Positions 27,217-37,009 are shown, counted from the stretch's first letter. The stretch: DNA of 64,000 nt from Cognataquiflexum gelatinilyticum (GCF_024813435.1 NZ_JANAEZ010000009.1:124001-188000), one strand, 5' to 3'. Program-made: numbers and translations. Notes: generated by a model from the sequence alone, not told the origin.

Positions 27217-27347
27217 TTTGGTACCTTTCTCGTCCATTGGTTTCATTGCTTCAGCTTGGGTATTGACCCGCTGAAACCAAGAAATAGACCCCAATTTCAT
27301 GTACCCAGACCTTGGTATGTTTTTCACCCTTTTAACTAAATCCAAAC

Positions 27348-27355
27348 CAAATATA
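27348..27355 (-). promoter_or_regulatory. -7 box before DUF2490 gene
   Basis: TATATTTG on the minus strand matches TAnnTTTG. It would start transcription near 27341, which supports translation from 27216 rather than 27345. Confidence 0.35.
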
Positions 27356-27384
27356 AACCTACTATTTATTAACTACTAATTTTG

Positions 27385-28623
27385 TTAAAAGTACTCATTG
27401 AGGTTGAGGAACAATCCTTGCGCACCGTTTGCGCCAAAGCCATAATCAAGTCCTAGATTGACCCTTTTCTTTTCATTGATCATAAATCTCAAACCACCGC
27501 CATAACCAAAGACAAAATTTCTTGCCAGACTAATGTCTTCAGTCCTGCTACTTGCTGTAGTGGTATTCACGAATAGTACACCTCCCCACTTATTCTTTTC
27601 TCTTTGCAATGGAAACCTCCATTCAGTTTCTGCATAGACAATGTCTTCCCCCCTAATTCTTCCTTGCGTGTAAGGCCTGCCTGATCGGGCAAACATATCC
27701 CAACCTATGGCAGGAAGAGCAAGATATGGTGAAGTACCACTTGTAACAAACCAACCAAAAGTCCAAAAAGCCAATACATTACGTGCACGGTCCTTATCCA
27801 AGTTGACATAGGTTCGGTATTCCATCCATAATTGAGAGGCGTTTGTAGTGCTTCCCAAAAATTCAGGAAAAGCCCTCAGGGAAATAGCGGCAAGTTGTCC
27901 GACATAAGGATTAACTACATTGTCACGGCTATCAAAAGTGGCGTTTGCTGAAAGTCCTGACTGGGAATATTTTTCAGTACTTATTCCTTTTAAACTTTGA
28001 TACCTGTAATGATGTGTAATTCTCTGTGGGTCGGAATCGAGATCAAGCTGTTTGTCATCAATGTTCCAAAAGATATCCAAATGGTAACCTATTCCATAAA
28101 ACAGATTTGTTTGTTTGTGCCTTTTTTGAACGGTTTGATATAGCCTGAAATTATTAAAGGACATCATTTCCTGTTTTTGAAAAGGTGGATATGGATTGTC
28201 AGAAGGAACATCGCCCCCTCCTACCAATGTACTTTTGTCTAACACTGAACCTAGGCCATAAGTGGGTTGCGCATTAAGGTTAAAACGGATATCAGTCAAA
28301 AGATTGAATTTATCCTCTTTTGTAAAGGCATTTGCTCGAACGGAAGTAAAAAGCTGGTTTAGAGTAGTATAATAAATACCTATCAAGGCGGTTGAGTTCC
28401 TGGTATCGGCCTCTGTACCCATATTCCAGTTTACTCCCGGCAACACACCAAACAAAACCCCTACTGTGGGATTGGTGGCAATTACAGGCAAAATATTAAT
28501 GTCGACTTTCTTTTCTTTTTTTGCTGTTTCTCCAACAGCTTTCTCCTCTTCTTGGCCAATTAACATCAAAGGGCTAAAAAACAAGAAACCAAATATCCAT
28601 ATAACTGTGAAGGACTTTTTCAT
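27385..28623 (-). CDS. BamA/TamA-like (surface antigen D15) outer-membrane barrel
   Basis: 412 residues with a signal peptide and no POTRA domains. The barrel part has a GRIRGEDIVYAETEWRFPL motif typical of the D15/Omp85 barrel and ends with the aromatic signature residue F (NLNEYF). A paralogue of the same size is at 37065-38261. Proteins with this minimal layout are annotated as bacterial surface antigens; they may export or import lipids or proteins. It precedes the DUF2490 gene and follows the MBL gene 28824-30929, all minus strand. Confidence 0.85.
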   Translation of the reverse strand: MKKSFTVIWIFGFLFFSPLMLIGQEEEKAVGETAKKEKKVDINILPVIATNPTVGVLFGVLPGVNWNMGTEADTRNSTALIGIYYTTLNQLFTSVRANAFTKEDKFNLLTDIRFNLNAQPTYGLGSVLDKSTLVGGGDVPSDNPYPPFQKQEMMSFNNFRLYQTVQKRHKQTNLFYGIGYHLDIFWNIDDKQLDLDSDPQRITHHYRYQSLKGISTEKYSQSGLSANATFDSRDNVVNPYVGQLAAISLRAFPEFLGSTTNASQLWMEYRTYVNLDKDRARNVLAFWTFGWFVTSGTSPYLALPAIGWDMFARSGRPYTQGRIRGEDIVYAETEWRFPLQREKNKWGGVLFVNTTTASSRTEDISLARNFVFGYGGGLRFMINEKKRVNLGLDYGFGANGAQGLFLNLNEYF

Positions 28624-28735
28624 TTTTTGTAGGAATATAATTTTGAATAATTAAATATAGGGGCAATGGATTTGGCATTTTAAGTATTCTTGCATCTATT
28701 AAAGCAATCATTGCAAAAAATGAAAAGCCGAATAC

Positions 28736-28784
28736 AAAATGATTTCCTAAAATGAATCAGGGCTCTATCTTAGGAAATCATTTT
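28736..28784 (-). terminator. 15-bp perfect hairpin after the alkyl-sulfatase gene
   Basis: AAAATGATTTCCTAA (28736-28750) pairs perfectly with TTAGGAAATCATTTT (28770-28784) over a 19-base loop. It lies 40 bp after the stop of the minus-strand sulfatase gene. Without a long T tail it is a probable terminator or 3' stability element. Confidence 0.65.
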
Positions 28785-28823
28785 GCTACCAAAGAAATAT
28801 TTGGATTGAAATAATTTTCAAAA

Positions 28824-30929
28824 TCAATCTTCGATATAAGCTGGTGCATCAAATCCACCATCTGCGGATTGGCTTTGGTACTTCTCCTTTTTGGTACCGG
28901 GAAGGATTTCAAATCTCGGATCAAACTCATCCAACATGCCTACCAGTTGGGCAAGAATCTGTGGGTTCCCTTCTACTTTTGCCTTTCCTTCTTTCAATAA
29001 ATCTTCAAAGCTTTTGACGCCCATCATAGCCATATTAAGGTCTGACCTATTTAAGGTGAGTGTAAGGTCAGCATTTTTAGCTGTGAAGCCTTTTAGGTTA
29101 GACAGTGTAGAATTGCTAAGCTCCACCAAGAATTTTTCGTTGTTATCAGGGGTAATGATGTTCATCTTGAAGGTAATTCCTTCTGCCTTTTTGCTGTTTA
29201 GTTTTACACCAAGAAAATCAAGCCATGTTTCAGTACTCATTGCCCGGATGATATCCGGGGTTACAGATTTAGGCATTTCGCCTCCAGGGATACCGTTTCT
29301 AAGCTCATAAGCCCCAGCCAAGAAACTGTTCCTGACACTTGTACTTTCCTGTTGGTATCCTATCTGCTCATAACAATCCGCCAAAAGGTCTTTTGCTTCT
29401 TGGTTTTGCGGTTCTGCAAACACAAGTTTGTTCAAAAGCTCGGCAGCAGGCTTATATTTCCCTTCTTCAAAAAGCTCTTTACCTTTTTCAATAATCGGTC
29501 CGGCTCCGCCCATCATCTCTACAAATAACGGTGCAGATTCTCTTTCAGGCATCGGAATTAAAGTAAGTGGATTGGCATCCCAATATCCTAAATACCTGTT
29601 GATAATAGCCCGGCTATTATGCTCCACGGAGCCATGATAAGACCGCGCGGACCATTGTTTCTGTAAGCTAGCAGGCACTTCGTATACATTGTGAACTTCG
29701 TTGACTGTCACCCCTTGATTGGCTAGGTTCAAAACAGTATTGTGAATATGACCATAGGTATCACGCTGTGCACGTAGAACTTCCTGTACCCTTTCATTGC
29801 CCCATCTTGGCCAATGGTGTGAGGCAAACATCACATCAGCTTCCTCTCCAAACATATAGAGTGCCTCAGATATTTTTTTGGACCAAGTCAAAGCATCCCG
29901 TACCAATGCTCCTCTTAATGTATAGATATTATGAATCGTGGCAGTTACGTTCTCTGCCATCCACAATGCCTTTTTCTCAGGGATATAAGTATTCATCTCA
30001 ACAGGCGCCTCCGTATTTGGTGTATTTTGGAAGATCATCTTTACACCGTCCACAACCAGTTCCTCAATTGGCTTGCTGATCGAAATCGTTGGCGCGATCA
30101 AACCAAGTGAGCCAGAAGAGACATTCTTTGACAAAGCTTGATCTACGTGTCCATAAGGACTCACCGGTAGCAGCACACCGTATTGATAGAATAATCTCCG
30201 GTTCATCGCATTACCTGCAATCACGTTTTCAGAAACGGCAAAATCCATAAACCCAGCCGGTGCAATTACTTTTACCTTTCCTGCGATCACATCCTCTTCA
30301 TTGATAACTCCCCGCACGCCCCCAAAGTGATCGGCATGGGTGTGGGAATAGATCACGGCGGTTACGGGCCTTTCTCCCAACTGTTCATTTGCAAATTTCA
30401 ATGCGGCTGCAGCTGTTTCCTTGGTAGTAAGGACGTCATATAAAATCCAACCTGTTTTTCCTTCGATCAAGGTCATATTGGACAAATCAAAGCCACGCAC
30501 TTGGTAGATACCGTCAGTGACTTTGAACAAACCATATCCCATATTCAGCGTTGCGATCCGCTGCAGGGAAGGATGAATGGTTTGGTAGTCCTGCTCTTTT
30601 AGAAGGAAATCATACCTTCCAATATCCCAAATAACCCTACCTTCGGCGTTTTTGATTTGTCTGAAGTCCGGTGCAGCAATAAAGCCTTTCTGAGCTTCTT
30701 CATAATCCCTTTTATCTTCAAATGGCAAGGTTTTCTTCCAATTTTCCCAAATTGCTAAGGTGTGTTTGGATGGTGCTTTCCCTTTTGGATCGAAGTGATC
30801 TGCCACACTTAAATCATCTCCTGATGATTCAGTATTCTGATTGCTACAACTTAATTGGCTAAATAACAAAACCATTAAAAACAGGGTCAATAATGATTTA
30901 AAGACCGAATTGGTGTTAGTAAATTTCAT
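28824..30929 (-). CDS. alkyl/aryl-sulfatase, MBL fold (SdsA-like), lipoprotein
   Basis: Lipoprotein of 701 residues (lipobox SQLSC, C28). It hydrolyses primary alkyl sulfates in characterised relatives. Canonical dinuclear zinc motif HTHADH at 196-201, the two ligand glutamates E311 and E326, and a H371/H372 pair. Dimerisation domain around 400-540 and SCP2-like C-terminal domain around 560-670 follow. All ligands are intact, unlike 23017-24852. AraC-TM3 is just upstream (109 bp) and the D15-like barrel downstream (200 bp), so the module resembles the DUF1254-B one. Confidence 0.93.
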   Translation of the reverse strand: MKFTNTNSVFKSLLTLFLMVLLFSQLSCSNQNTESSGDDLSVADHFDPKGKAPSKHTLAIWENWKKTLPFEDKRDYEEAQKGFIAAPDFRQIKNAEGRVIWDIGRYDFLLKEQDYQTIHPSLQRIATLNMGYGLFKVTDGIYQVRGFDLSNMTLIEGKTGWILYDVLTTKETAAAALKFANEQLGERPVTAVIYSHTHADHFGGVRGVINEEDVIAGKVKVIAPAGFMDFAVSENVIAGNAMNRRLFYQYGVLLPVSPYGHVDQALSKNVSSGSLGLIAPTISISKPIEELVVDGVKMIFQNTPNTEAPVEMNTYIPEKKALWMAENVTATIHNIYTLRGALVRDALTWSKKISEALYMFGEEADVMFASHHWPRWGNERVQEVLRAQRDTYGHIHNTVLNLANQGVTVNEVHNVYEVPASLQKQWSARSYHGSVEHNSRAIINRYLGYWDANPLTLIPMPERESAPLFVEMMGGAGPIIEKGKELFEEGKYKPAAELLNKLVFAEPQNQEAKDLLADCYEQIGYQQESTSVRNSFLAGAYELRNGIPGGEMPKSVTPDIIRAMSTETWLDFLGVKLNSKKAEGITFKMNIITPDNNEKFLVELSNSTLSNLKGFTAKNADLTLTLNRSDLNMAMMGVKSFEDLLKEGKAKVEGNPQILAQLVGMLDEFDPRFEILPGTKKEKYQSQSADGGFDAPAYIED

Positions 30930-31038
30930 AGAATTTTTATCTTTTGAATTATATACTTAAATGTAGTTAACACAGAAAAAGCAATCAGGATCTGGCAAAA
31001 AATTGATGCCAATCTTTATGAAAAATTGGCCAAATATA

Positions 31039-32193
31039 TCAGGCTTTCTTTCTTTGGGATTTGATGTATGCAGAAGGGGATACATTTTTGAACTTCTGAA
31101 AAGCAAGTGTATATGAATTCCTGTTATTGAATCCTGACATTTCTGCAAGCCCAATGATGGATAGGTGCTCATATTTCCCTGATTCTATCAGTTTACAGGA
31201 TTCGGCAATTCTCTTTTGATTGATCAAATCTGAAAAATTTGTGTTGAGGTGGTGGTTGATATATAGCGTCAACAAATAGACAGGAATTTCTGTATCTGCA
31301 GCCAATGAATGTATCGAGTAACCATGTTGGAGAAATTTCTTCTCGCTATCCAATACCTCCTCAAGTTTTGATTCAATTTCTCTTGTCTTTTGCTCGGACA
31401 AGGTTTCATTCCTTTCAGGTTTGCTTTTAATGGATTGCTCCTCGAATAGATTTTGATCCATCCCATAAAGGATTTTTGGAGAAAAAAGAAGTGCAAAACC
31501 TGTTACAATTGTAAGCAGAACAACAGTCAGATGAACCAATAAAAAATTCAAAATCGGATCTATGGCCCAAAACAACAGTAGGAAAGGAAAAAAAACCAAA
31601 AGTTCCAGTCCCAAAAATATCTTGATCCATATAAACCATTCTTTTGCAAAGCCTTTTGTATCCTGTTTTTTAGTATTGGTCCAAACAAGGATGGCCGAAA
31701 GTATCCAATAAAAAGCCAAAACCACTGATCTAAATGGTGTGTAAAAATCAAAATGAAAGAAACGGCTTTGGGAATATGATGTAAACAATACCGGATTGGA
31801 AATTTCTGATTGGATCAATGCTTGTTTTTCCACATTGTCCAACATAAATAAAGGCCAAAAATCCACCAAAATGACCACTAATGGCAACAAATGAACTAGA
31901 TCTTTCCCTGTCAGTGCCCTTCCTGTCAGAACCATGCGGATATACATATACATTAATGGCATAAATAAGAATCCTGCCACATTACCGGTTCTGTACAAAA
32001 ATGGAAAATGAAAATAATATCCTGAGGTAATAAGCCATACAATCAAAGAAATGTAGGTAAGAAATAAAAAATTAATCCCGAGAAGAATATTATGGTGATT
32101 TTTTTGGAAGCCAAAATAAATCAGAACTAAACCTACCAAAGACCCAATAAACATAGAAAAAAGGTAGAAAAGATTTACTGCTGTGATCTCCAT
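31039..32193 (-). CDS. membrane-anchored AraC-family regulator (AraC-TM3)
   Basis: 384 residues: seven-helix-type membrane half (residues 1-240), then an AraC domain with NHHLNTNFSDLINQKR and GLAEMSGFNNRNSYTLAFQKF. It is more like AraC-TM4 than TM1/TM2, so TM3/TM4 look like a separate tandem duplication. It is oriented towards the alkyl-sulfatase gene 28824-30929, probably its target or operon partner. Confidence 0.92.
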   Translation of the reverse strand: MEITAVNLFYLFSMFIGSLVGLVLIYFGFQKNHHNILLGINFLFLTYISLIVWLITSGYYFHFPFLYRTGNVAGFLFMPLMYMYIRMVLTGRALTGKDLVHLLPLVVILVDFWPLFMLDNVEKQALIQSEISNPVLFTSYSQSRFFHFDFYTPFRSVVLAFYWILSAILVWTNTKKQDTKGFAKEWFIWIKIFLGLELLVFFPFLLLFWAIDPILNFLLVHLTVVLLTIVTGFALLFSPKILYGMDQNLFEEQSIKSKPERNETLSEQKTREIESKLEEVLDSEKKFLQHGYSIHSLAADTEIPVYLLTLYINHHLNTNFSDLINQKRIAESCKLIESGKYEHLSIIGLAEMSGFNNRNSYTLAFQKFKNVSPSAYIKSQRKKA

Positions 32194-32256
32194 AATCTAA
32201 TTTTTTTCAATATTTAGGTGGCTGTAAAGTCTCTAATTTAGTTTAATTTCATTCAT

Positions 32257-32289
32257 CAAATTTAAAGACTTAAAAAAAATCAGAGGCAA
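32257..32289 (-). promoter_or_regulatory. candidate promoter of AraC-TM3
   Basis: On the minus strand TTG (32287-32289), 22 bases, then TAAATTTG (32257-32264), close to the Bacteroidota -33/-7 arrangement; about 60 bases upstream of the start codon. Confidence 0.35.
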
Positions 32290-32504
32290 TAATAATTGTA
32301 AACATTGATGGGAAATAACTTTTTTTTCAGTTGGGAGAATATAAATTGATTTCAAACATACAGGGAATTTTGTGTTAAAATCCTTTTTTGAAGGCCCTTT
32401 TTTTGAATTCCTTCTCATTCCCACGATATGTATCGTATTTACATCCCTACACTATTTGATTAGAATACAACTCTTTATTCCTAAAACCTTCCAACGGTCA
32501 AATG

Positions 32505-33665
32505 CTAATTGATTTGGGTTTTATAATAGGCAGAGGGAGACATATCTTTAAACTTCTTGAAAGCCAAAGAAAAGGAATTGCGATTATTGAAACCGCTGAG
32601 CTTGGCAAATCCTTCGATTGCCAAGTGCGAATATTTTCTCGATGCCATCAATTGGCAGCATTCTTCGATTCTCTTCTTATTGATCAGGTCTGTAAAACTT
32701 GTGTTCAAAACATTATTTATATACAGCGTAAGCAGATAAGTAGGAATGCCAGTGTCATCAGATAGGTCATGTATTGAGTAGCTATGTTGCAGATATTTCT
32801 TTTGATCTTCAAGTACAACCTTAATTTTAGTTTCTATTTCAGAGGATTTTTCCTTTGAAAGATTTTCAAGGATTTCTGTCTTAGATTTTTGTTTTTTAAG
32901 ATGCGAGAAAAACAAATCCTTATCTAATCCATAGAGGATTTTTGGAAAGAACAAAAGAGAAAATGCAGTAGACAAATTAAGAAGTACTATGGCAATATGG
33001 ACCAAATGGAAAGCTGTTATCGGGTCCACGGTCCAGAATAGTAAAAAAAAGGGGAAAAAAACCAAAAATTCCAAAACCAAGAAAACTTTAATCCAGGCAA
33101 ACCATTCTTTTGAAAAAACTTCTTTACCAATTTTCATTGATCCTTTCCTGACCCAATACACTGAAAGAATCCAATAGATAGATAGAACGAAAGATCTGAA
33201 AGGCGTGTAAAATCCATCAGGGAAAAATCTTGACTGGTTAAATGATGTAAATAAGGCAGGATTGGATATTTCTGACTTGATTAGTGCTAGCTTTTCACTA
33301 CTTTCCAAAAGCAAGACCGGCCAATAATCCACCAAAAAAACAAAAGGTATTATTAAGTGAAATGCATCTTTCCAGTGAAGTTTTTTCCCGGTGACTACCA
33401 TTCTGATGTACAGGTACATCATGGGCATAAACAATAGACCTGTGAAATTTCCTGTCCTATAAAGCTGTGGAAAATAGACAAAATAGGAAGTGGTAATCAG
33501 CCAAATAATAAAAGAGCTGTAAGTGAGAACCAAAAAATTAAATCCAAGTAATATATTTTGCCTATTCTTCCGAAAACCAAAGAAAATCAAAACCACACCT
33601 ACCAAAAAGCCGACAAACTGGGAAAATATGTAAAAAAAATTTTTCCAATCAAGGGATACCTCCAT
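32505..33665 (-). CDS. membrane-anchored AraC-family regulator (AraC-TM4)
   Basis: 386 residues, same plan as TM3 with which it aligns throughout (SYFVYFPQLYRTGNFTGLLFMPMMYLYIRM in TM4 against the equivalent of TM3). AraC domain at about 285-386 with NTSFTDLINKKRIEECCQL and GFAKLSGFNNRNSFSLAFKKF. Located 311 bp upstream of TM3 with no gene between. It could regulate TM3, the alkyl sulfatase, or the divergent DUF4136/barrel operon at 33880. Confidence 0.92.
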   Translation of the reverse strand: MEVSLDWKNFFYIFSQFVGFLVGVVLIFFGFRKNRQNILLGFNFLVLTYSSFIIWLITTSYFVYFPQLYRTGNFTGLLFMPMMYLYIRMVVTGKKLHWKDAFHLIIPFVFLVDYWPVLLLESSEKLALIKSEISNPALFTSFNQSRFFPDGFYTPFRSFVLSIYWILSVYWVRKGSMKIGKEVFSKEWFAWIKVFLVLEFLVFFPFFLLFWTVDPITAFHLVHIAIVLLNLSTAFSLLFFPKILYGLDKDLFFSHLKKQKSKTEILENLSKEKSSEIETKIKVVLEDQKKYLQHSYSIHDLSDDTGIPTYLLTLYINNVLNTSFTDLINKKRIEECCQLMASRKYSHLAIEGFAKLSGFNNRNSFSLAFKKFKDMSPSAYYKTQIN

Positions 33666-33810
33666 GGGTAAAAGTGTTTATTGTTTACAATTTAGGTGTT
33701 TATTTTTTATTATAATTCGAATTGCAAATTAAAAATTAAATTTCAATTCAGATATATCCTGCCAATTTTCCAATAATGTTTTCAGGAAAGTCAATCAGAT
33801 AATTTGCTGT

Positions 33811-33843
33811 TTTGCTTTTTCCAAAAAACTATTCATACATTTG
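33811..33843 (+). promoter_or_regulatory. promoter of DUF4136/barrel operon
   Basis: TTTG (33811-33814), 21 bases, then TACATTTG (33836-33843). Both elements match the Bacteroidota -33/-7 consensus with accepted spacing. Transcription would begin about 30 bases before the ATG at 33880. Confidence 0.6.
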
Positions 33844-33879
33844 AAGCACTGTTTTTAATATTTAAAATTACCTTATTTA

Positions 33880-34518
33880 ATGAAATTCAATTTAACTTCA
33901 TTAGCATTAGTCCTTGGTTTACTTGTGTCAATTGGTTGTGCTCCCGGACTTCCTGAAGATGCCACTACACTTGATGTGGTCTACACCAATTTCAATCCTG
34001 ACTTTGATTTTGCGCAGGGAACTACTTTTGCGATTCCAGAAAATGTGGTGATCGTCAACGAAACACCTATTTCGCCGGGCCAACAACCCCCATTTCTGGA
34101 TTTTGTAGCTGGAAGAAGTATTCTTGGAGCAATCAGGTCCAATATGCTTGCAAGGGGCTTTACTCAGGTCAGCCAATTTGATAATCCCGATTATATTTTA
34201 TTGCCTTCAGTTCCTGAAAGCAATTCACTTTTTTTCAATTACAATTGGTGGTTTTGGGATTGGTGGATCCCTAATTTGGGATCCGGGTTAGGATGGCTTT
34301 ATCCGGGGTACCAGCCATTAGTATCCAGTTCGGTATCCACAGGCTCACTAGTGGTCCAATTGGTCAATATGAAAAACGTATCGCCAACCAATCAGCTGGA
34401 AGTTGATTGGGTAGTGATTGTCAATGGTGCGCTTACAGGGTCACAGACAAGCAATACTGAAAGAGCTGTAGCAGGTGTCAATCAGGCTTTTATCCAATCT
34501 CCTTACATCCAAAAGTGA
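33880..34518 (+). CDS. DUF4136 lipoprotein
   Basis: Lipoprotein of 212 residues, lipobox SIGC (C20). The first mature segment, LDVVYTNFNPDFDFAQGTTFAIP, is the DUF4136 signature; a LVVQLVNMK strand and a WVVIVNGALTGS strand close it. Family function unknown; envelope location is inferred. The next gene begins 4 bp after its stop, so they are one operon under the 33811-33843 promoter. Confidence 0.8.
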   Translation: MKFNLTSLALVLGLLVSIGCAPGLPEDATTLDVVYTNFNPDFDFAQGTTFAIPENVVIVNETPISPGQQPPFLDFVAGRSILGAIRSNMLARGFTQVSQFDNPDYILLPSVPESNSLFFNYNWWFWDWWIPNLGSGLGWLYPGYQPLVSSSVSTGSLVVQLVNMKNVSPTNQLEVDWVVIVNGALTGSQTSNTERAVAGVNQAFIQSPYIQK

Positions 34519-34522
34519 TTTC

Positions 34523-35125
34523 ATGAAAATATATATATACCTGTCAGTAATATTGTTGGGTCTTTATTCCATTCCGGCTGCCGGTCAAGGGTCAATGATT
34601 CAGTTAAATTTTGCACCGGCTTTACCTGTTGGAAAAACAGCTGATTTTACAAAAAATTTTACAGGCCGAGGAGCTAATTTTGAGTTTTACAAAATGAATG
34701 AAAATCAGACTGGATATGGAGTAGAATTTGGAACCATGAATTTTTTTGAAAAAGTACCTGACCAATTGTTTGAAAGTGGCTCAGCCTCCCTTCATGGAAC
34801 CCAATACAGGTATTTGAAGGTCACTCCTATTATGGGATCTTTCATTTATGTCTTTAATGCAACCAAACCATTTAAACCTTTTGTGGCTTTTGGTGCAGGG
34901 GCTGCCATCAATACCCAAACCGTCAGTATGGGAATATTTGTTGATAAAGTTTCTCCAAGACAGTTTATAATTCGACCTGAATTGGGAGCGATTTATCAGA
35001 TCAGTGACTATGTAGGAATCAAACTATCGTCAAAATATTACCAAACCTTCGAAAATTCCGAGATGAGGGCCCAATCAATTTTAGGCTTCAACCTTGGATT
35101 TGTAATGCTTAATTTCGGTAAATAA
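34523..35125 (+). CDS. outer-membrane beta-barrel protein
   Basis: I choose the start at 34523 (200 residues), which follows the DUF4136 stop by 4 bp and gives a signal peptide ending PAAG-QGS; the frame open from 34475 overlaps the previous gene. The mature chain is an eight-strand barrel pattern (SFIYVFNATKPFKPFVAFGAG, IIRPELGAIYQIS-type repeats) as in OmpA/PorT-like small barrels. Ends in NFGK with aromatic strands. Function unknown. Confidence 0.75.
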   Translation: MKIYIYLSVILLGLYSIPAAGQGSMIQLNFAPALPVGKTADFTKNFTGRGANFEFYKMNENQTGYGVEFGTMNFFEKVPDQLFESGSASLHGTQYRYLKVTPIMGSFIYVFNATKPFKPFVAFGAGAAINTQTVSMGIFVDKVSPRQFIIRPELGAIYQISDYVGIKLSSKYYQTFENSEMRAQSILGFNLGFVMLNFGK

Positions 35126-35161
35126 ACTACATCAAACTTTAAATTTTAAACAAACCTAATT

Positions 35162-35623
35162 ATGAAAACAAAATTATTCTTTGCCCTGATGCTTTTTGCA
35201 TTGCCTTTTATCAGTAACGCACAACAGATCAATGACGAGATCAAATTAATCCAATCTGCTTTTGGAATGGAAAAACGTGCTCTTGTGGAGCAATACATGG
35301 AACTGCCTGCAGATTCCCCATTTTGGCCAGTCTATGAAGCTTATGAAGTAGAAAGAAGAGAGCTGATGAAGGAAAGAGTATTTATCATCAATGAATATCT
35401 TGAAAAGTTGCCGAAACTTACTGAAACAGACGCAGACGCCTTGGCAATGAAGGCCATGAAAAACAATGCAGGTCTCAACGGTCTCACTGCCAAGCATTAT
35501 AAAAAAGTAAAGAAATCTATCGGTGCGATCAATGCAGCGAAGTTTGTCCAGTTGGAAAACTACGTTCAGAATACCATTCTTCTAGCTATCTCTGAGAGAC
35601 TGCCTTTCATTGGGGAGCTTTAA
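35162..35623 (+). CDS. hypothetical secreted helical protein
   Basis: 153 residues, signal peptide ending ISNA-QQI. The rest is helical, rich in Glu/Lys and Leu (PFWPVYEAYEVERRELMKER; HYKKVKKSIG). The pattern is like periplasmic CpxP/Spy-type helical proteins but the LTxxQ motif is missing, so I do not assign it. Follows the barrel gene by 37 bp and ends in a hairpin terminator, making a three-gene operon 33880-35623. Confidence 0.65.
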   Translation: MKTKLFFALMLFALPFISNAQQINDEIKLIQSAFGMEKRALVEQYMELPADSPFWPVYEAYEVERRELMKERVFIINEYLEKLPKLTETDADALAMKAMKNNAGLNGLTAKHYKKVKKSIGAINAAKFVQLENYVQNTILLAISERLPFIGEL

Positions 35624-35647
35624 TTTGTTGAAATTTTGAAACTTAAT

Positions 35648-35682
35648 AAAACCTGTTCTTCATAAAAGGAGCAGGTTTTTTT
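35648..35682 (+). terminator. hairpin terminator
   Basis: AAACCTGTTC (starting at 35648) with GAGCAGGTTT (one mismatch) and a following T run of about seven. Closes the 33880-35623 operon. Confidence 0.85.
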
Positions 35683-35705
35683 ATTCCTTCTGGCAAAAAC
35701 AAGAT

Positions 35706-35737
35706 ATTGCTATTATTCTAGGACTGACCTACCTTTA
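35706..35737 (+). promoter_or_regulatory. candidate promoter of the FGE gene
   Basis: ATTG at 35706-35709, 20 bases, then TACCTTTA at 35730-35737 (one mismatch to TAnnTTTG). It places the transcript start near 35743 and favours the ATG at 35761 over the one at 35737. Confidence 0.35.
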
Positions 35738-35760
35738 TGAAACCAAATTTAAAGCCAACC

Positions 35761-36828
35761 ATGAAAAAATCCCACTATTTTGCTGTTCCGGTTTTGTTGA
35801 CAGGATTAATTTTTGCACAATGTAATCCAAAGGAAAAAGAAGTAGAAGTCACGGCAAAGGAGATACAGCAAGCATCGGATTTTTCGAAGGAAGGGATGGT
35901 TTGGATTGAAGGCGGTTCGTTTTTTATGGGTACCAATGAGCAGGAAGCTTATCAGGTAGAAAGGCCGGCGGTAAAGAGGGAAGTCAAAGGTTTTTTTATG
36001 GATGTGACGGAGGTGACCAATGCCCAATATGCCAAATTTGTGGAAGAGACCGGTTATGTAACCGTTGCAGAAAGGCCATTGGATTGGGAAGAAATGAAAG
36101 TTCAGCTTCCTCCCGGCACCCCTCGGCCGGCTGATAAGGACATGCAACCCGGTTCCTTGGTTTTTTCTCCACCTGCCCAGGCTGTCTCGACACAAACAAA
36201 TGACCTTGCGCTTTGGTGGAAATGGGTAGACGGTGCAAGCTGGAAACACCCCGAAGGTCCCGGAAGTAGTATCAAAGGAAAAGAAAACCATCCTGTCGTG
36301 CATATGGCGGATGAAGATGCTGAAGCCTACGCAAAATGGGCAGGAAAGCGGTTGCCTACAGAAGCGGAATGGGAATATGCCGCAAAGGGAGGAAAAGAAA
36401 GCCAACGCTACGCTTGGGGTGTTGACTTCAGGCCAAACGGGCAATTTATGGCGAATACATTCCAAGGGGATTTTCCTCACTCCAATGAAGGAAGGGATGG
36501 CTTTTTGGGAACTGCACCTGTCAAAAGCTTTCCTCCAAACGATTTTGGACTTTATGACATCATAGGAAATGTTTGGGAAATGACAAGTGACTGGTTTGAT
36601 GCAGCTACCTTTCTCAGGATGTCCGGTGAGGCTCCGGCACTCGACAGTGCCATCAGCAAATGCTACAATCCGGATAATCCTTACGCCATTGAAAAAGTCA
36701 TCAAAGGAGGTTCTTTCCTCTGTGCGGATGATTACTGTATCAATTACCGGCCCTCAGCCAGACAGGGACATGCCTACGACAGCGGCACTTCTAATGTTGG
36801 TTTCAGATGTGTTGCAGACAAAAAGTGA
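35761..36828 (+). CDS. formylglycine-generating enzyme (sulfatase-modifying factor), lipoprotein
   Basis: Oxidises the active-site Cys of sulfatases to formylglycine. 355 residues from 35761, lipobox IFAQC (C21). The FGE fold is complete: MVWIEGGSFFMGTNE at the start, WAGKRLPTEAEWEYAA in the middle, GLYDIIGNVWEMTSDW, and the redox pair in GGSFLCADDYCINYRP (C321 and C326), matching the two catalytic cysteines of SUMF1-type enzymes. Export as a lipoprotein suggests it acts on exported sulfatases. Two Cys-type sulfatases are in the window (43178 and 53946). Confidence 0.93.
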   Translation: MKKSHYFAVPVLLTGLIFAQCNPKEKEVEVTAKEIQQASDFSKEGMVWIEGGSFFMGTNEQEAYQVERPAVKREVKGFFMDVTEVTNAQYAKFVEETGYVTVAERPLDWEEMKVQLPPGTPRPADKDMQPGSLVFSPPAQAVSTQTNDLALWWKWVDGASWKHPEGPGSSIKGKENHPVVHMADEDAEAYAKWAGKRLPTEAEWEYAAKGGKESQRYAWGVDFRPNGQFMANTFQGDFPHSNEGRDGFLGTAPVKSFPPNDFGLYDIIGNVWEMTSDWFDAATFLRMSGEAPALDSAISKCYNPDNPYAIEKVIKGGSFLCADDYCINYRPSARQGHAYDSGTSNVGFRCVADKK

Positions 36829-37009
36829 TTTCTTTCTTTGATTGCTCTTTAAATTTGAAATCAATTGAATTTATTAAAAATTCAAACATTTCCCCCCTGT
36901 TTTGGTGATCTTATATTGGTTTCATTTTACTTAAAAGTAAGTTTTATTTAGGTGGAAGTAAATTGGGATTTCCAGTGGAAAGCCATGTTACTTCCTGATT
37001 TTAATCTAT

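Noticed and set aside
26440..27345. Longer DUF2490 start at 27345
   Set aside because: The extra 43 residues are polar and break the signal peptide; a -7 box at 27348-27355 would start transcription within a few bases of that ATG.
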